Of a stretch of DNA of 64,000 nucleotides, positions 61,226 through 64,000 are shown in pieces (positions within the stretch are counted from its first letter, which is position 1; the number at the start of each line of letters is the position of its first letter). Source of the DNA: Rhyacophila brunnea. Its lineage: Eukaryota; Arthropoda; Insecta; Trichoptera; Rhyacophilidae. The notes under the pieces are model-generated. The model was given only the letters and a program-made list of their open reading frames with translations, did not search any database and was not told where the DNA came from. The DNA lies in contig JAGYXB010000509.1 in the NCBI GenBank assembly GCA_022495005.1, forward strand, positions 2,046,001-2,110,000. Direction: 5' to 3'. The position numbers and the translations under genes were made by a program.

Positions 61226-62603
61226 GGTAAGAGCTACTATTATGGGCCAACTTCAATTATTGGCCACTTGCAGATAAAATCTAGTTTTTTCAGATATTAA
61301 ATCAACATTGCCATATGTTAACTTATTAAGAAATCTCGTGAATTGTTCCTTCCTTGGTAAAACAGATAATTGTTACTTTTAGCATTATAAAACAACCTCA
61401 AAACCGCATTTGTATCTGACAGTTCGAGCGAAACCATGAAATAAGTGGGATTTGTTGTAAATTGTACAAGCACATGACTTCTGTTAAAAGGTATGTTAAA
61501 CATTTAATACTCGTATCATAAAAAATTCTAATCCGATTGACAAGTATCTATATATTTCATTTTATGTATACATCATTAGACATATATTTTGGAAAAAAAT
61601 AGGTGGGTAGGTATATTATGATGGTGGCCAATAACTGATTCCAAAATACGTCGATTTTCCTTTATCGGCCGGCCTGGCTAATACTAGAATATGTGACTAA
61701 TTAGTAAAGTATTACATTTATTTTTATCAGTTGAATAGTGTTTTAACAGTATTATTAATCATTTTTGTTTTTATTATATTTCTCCGACATTCGTAGATAA
61801 ATGTTGGCCACCTGGCCCATAATTGTAGTTTTGATGGCCGATAATAGAAACTTTTTCTTTGATTATTCCAGAATTAAAATGCATCAAAATAAACGAATGA
61901 AATATAGTCAATAACGGAAGAATAAATAGTGAAGAGTCTTTTCATTCAGTAACAAGAAGATTTGAAATACCAATAAGCACGCTAAAATTCAAAACTAACA
62001 TTCCTTCCGCAAAAATCCTCTACTGAAAAGTTTTGTATTCTGTCCAGACTGTGGGAAAACTTCAATGATTCTCATTTATTCTCTATGCTACGTCAAGGTG
62101 TTTGTTAACTTCTATCAGGTAGGTATAAGATTTTTTTTGAATTTTTGAAATCAATTTCCAACAAGCTCTACGTATTTAATTAAATATGCCTCTCTCACTG
62201 TAACTTAATGTGTTCTTTGTATTTTTAAGTAATATGTTACGTATGTCTACTAAAATGACGATAAAGTTGCATTAAGTATTTGATTGAACACTTAATAATT
62301 ATGTGTGATCATAATATTACATAAACTGTTTTTTCAATTTTTGTTTAAATAATGTTATTATAGCAATTTTGGCGGCCAATAATTGAAAAAAGTGGTCAAT
62401 AATTGTAGATTTCTGCCTTTTTTTTGATTATTTTTTTATGATGTAAAATATATTTTTTTAAATGTTCTGATAATTGATTATTATAAAAAATAAACAATTT
62501 AACAAATTATATTTTTTTATTTCACCTTCCAAATGATATGTGTCCACAAAAAAATAACAAAGTTGAAAAAATCCTTAACTGGCCAATACTTGTAGCTCTT
62601 ACC
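61226..62603. mobile_element. Long-TIR element with repeated GGCCAATAATTG motifs
   Basis: The left end GGTAAGAGCTACTATTATGG and the right end, whose complement is GGTAAGAGCTACAAGTATTG, are inverted and share 'GGCC' plus AATTATTGGCC-type words. The same word recurs inside at about 61252, 61624, 61804, 61838, 62369 and 62392, in both orientations. No transposase frame. Target duplication is not resolved, so the superfamily is open. Confidence 0.6.
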
Positions 62604-63659
62604 CTATATGATATTAGATTACAAATAAAATAATATTTTTTTTTTCAATACTGAAGAGGTAAATCTAAAAATATATACACAAATACGAAGGTACACAATC
62701 TACTGAGAACTACATATTTTTTTATTTTTATTTTAAACAACTTATTTAGATCTCGATAGTTGAAATTTAGTACACGGATTATTCAAATTTATTACCAAAT
62801 CTTCTTAGATAGGCCAAAGAATTACATATCATTGGAAAACTTAAGCATTAAAAACAAAAGATGACTAAAATCATAATCTATTATAAAATGATTGTTTTTT
62901 TATATTAAATTTGACTAAAAATGTGACATGGTTGTCAAAATATTTAAAATTAATCAACTGCTAAAGCAGTATGATTATTGCGATAAAGCATTTACGGAAA
63001 ATTGACCAACACAGACCATACATGAAAAACAAATTTCTTTATCTTGTATTTAAATTCTAGGACTTATAAACCTTTTCTTTTTTAGCTTTATGGTGGTTAC
63101 ATTATTCAGGAATGAATAAGAATAAAATTCACTGGTGGTACTGATTTATTTTCTGTAAGCTTGAATTATTCAAGATGCTAAGATTCTAAAAAAAGACACT
63201 TTATGCCGTATTACCAAAGGGTATTTGATGTAAAAAACAAAGTGGTAAAGTGACATAAACAAAATTATTCTTATGTATGCTTAGTGATGATTAACGTTCT
63301 TCTATAATATCATTAAGAAGGTACCATATTGTGAATCTTCCTCTTGATTTTAAGTTTTGTAATACTTAAGGCCCCACGTGCAGTACAAAGATTAAAAACA
63401 AAGATTTTGTTGTAGAAGTTTTTGGAGAATTATTTTATAATTTACTGAATGAAAAGAAATAGTCTTAATGCCCATGTATCTAGGCAAATATTATAATATA
63501 TTATAATGTTGACTAAACATAAAATTAAATATATAATAGGTACACGTAATTTGATAAAATATTACAAGAGCGCTATACTTAAATCAAAAACTGAATTAAG
63601 TTAAAATTTAAAATTTTCACACGTACTACAAAATATACATGAATAATACTTATTTAAGG

Positions 63660-63995
63660 AATTCGAAAAAATATCCTTGAAGAAGCGGATAATACGTCTT
63701 ATGACACTGGATGTGGGGTCAAAAACCTGGCAGCTAAACTGGGATGCTTTTGGTTTATTTGACTGAGTTTGGACTTGTTACCCGGCCAACATGTCCATGT
63801 GGCAGAGAACTACTGGATGCAAACCACGTCTTCTGGGAATGTTCGAGAATGTGTTCCGAGAGGAAGAAATGCTTAATTCGGTCCAAGCAGGTATTGGACC
63901 CTTCGGGCCGTCCAATCTGGGCACCACAAAGTCCAATTATATTGCATTTAAAAAACATGTCGTTTTATTGTGGACGTGAATATCACTTCACATAG
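63660..63995 (+). pseudogene. LINE ORF2 tail with CPCG zinc-knuckle motif, running off the window
   Basis: From 63744 a frame reads TEFGLVTRPTCPCGRELL, then DANHVFWECSRMCSERKK. This is the C-terminal Cys/His motif of I/R1/jockey-like LINE proteins (C-P-x-C-G-x-x-x-x-x-x-H-(V/L)-(L/F)-(W/F)-x-C). Just upstream another frame keeps KTWQLNWDAFGLFD, so at least one frameshift is present. The 3' end is beyond the window. Confidence 0.7.
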
Positions 63996-64000
63996 TTTTG

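Noticed and set aside
61016..61256. Overlapping frames on both strands near 61.1 kb
   Set aside because: They cover an antisense tRNA-like SINE head and the end of the long-TIR element.

Overview
The window reads as a repeat-dense, very AT-rich piece of an insect nuclear genome. The evidence is spliced genes with GT-AG introns, tRNA-derived SINEs, LINE tails, DNA-transposon fossils and one block of the insect telomere motif TTAGG. The many TATTATAATA-type words and a gut-type GPI-anchored alpha-glucosidase would fit a sap-feeding hemipteran such as an aphid, but that lineage is an inference. Nothing looks bacterial, and there is no operon, CRISPR array or rRNA.

Genes are sparse and only partly inside the window. 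At the left, the last two coding exons of a GH13 alpha-glucosidase (maltase/sucrase type) lie on the + strand (2049-2189 and 3482-3617) and end in a likely GPI-anchor signal. A THAP-type zinc-finger protein starts at 6420 (+), with only its first coding exon recognised. On the minus strand a gene starts at 16122. Its 88-codon first exon joins in phase to a 41-nt microexon at 10698-10738, and a short upstream ORF precedes its ATG. I cannot name this protein. Weaker coding candidates are two exons around a 69-nt intron at 43113-43374, a splice-bounded exon with one in-frame TGA at 49408-49662, and a decayed gene at 45983-46254 that resembles the MBF2/salivary secreted peptide family.

Most of the rest is mobile DNA. 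1-5.2 kb: a hairpin-ended TA-target MITE inside the glucosidase intron, two fold-back elements (one with an antisense tRNA-like core) and a hAT fossil carrying a minus-strand transposase C-terminus. 8-20 kb: a dispersed repeat also present at 41.5 kb, a hAT-type MITE (16.6-17.2 kb), a MITE with an exact 8-bp target duplication (17.8-18.2 kb) and a piggyBac-like element flanked by TTAA (18.6-19.8 kb). 24-31 kb: a second hAT-type MITE, a retroelement whose 3' unit is amplified about twelve-fold, and LINE tails. 33-39 kb: stacked MITE, SINE and LINE, then a fold-back element built of 15/16-bp minisatellite units. 48-56 kb: the unexpanded sister of the amplified retroelement, SINEs, two LINE tails and a small palindromic element whose core is (TTAGG)n. 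61-64 kb: a long-TIR element with repeated GGCCAATAATTG motifs and a LINE tail running off the end.

The confirmed genes do not form a pathway. The clearest theme is mobile-element structure: five elements have recognisable target-site duplications, and several are fold-back structures with unusual cores (telomere-like repeat, minisatellite, tRNA-like promoter).
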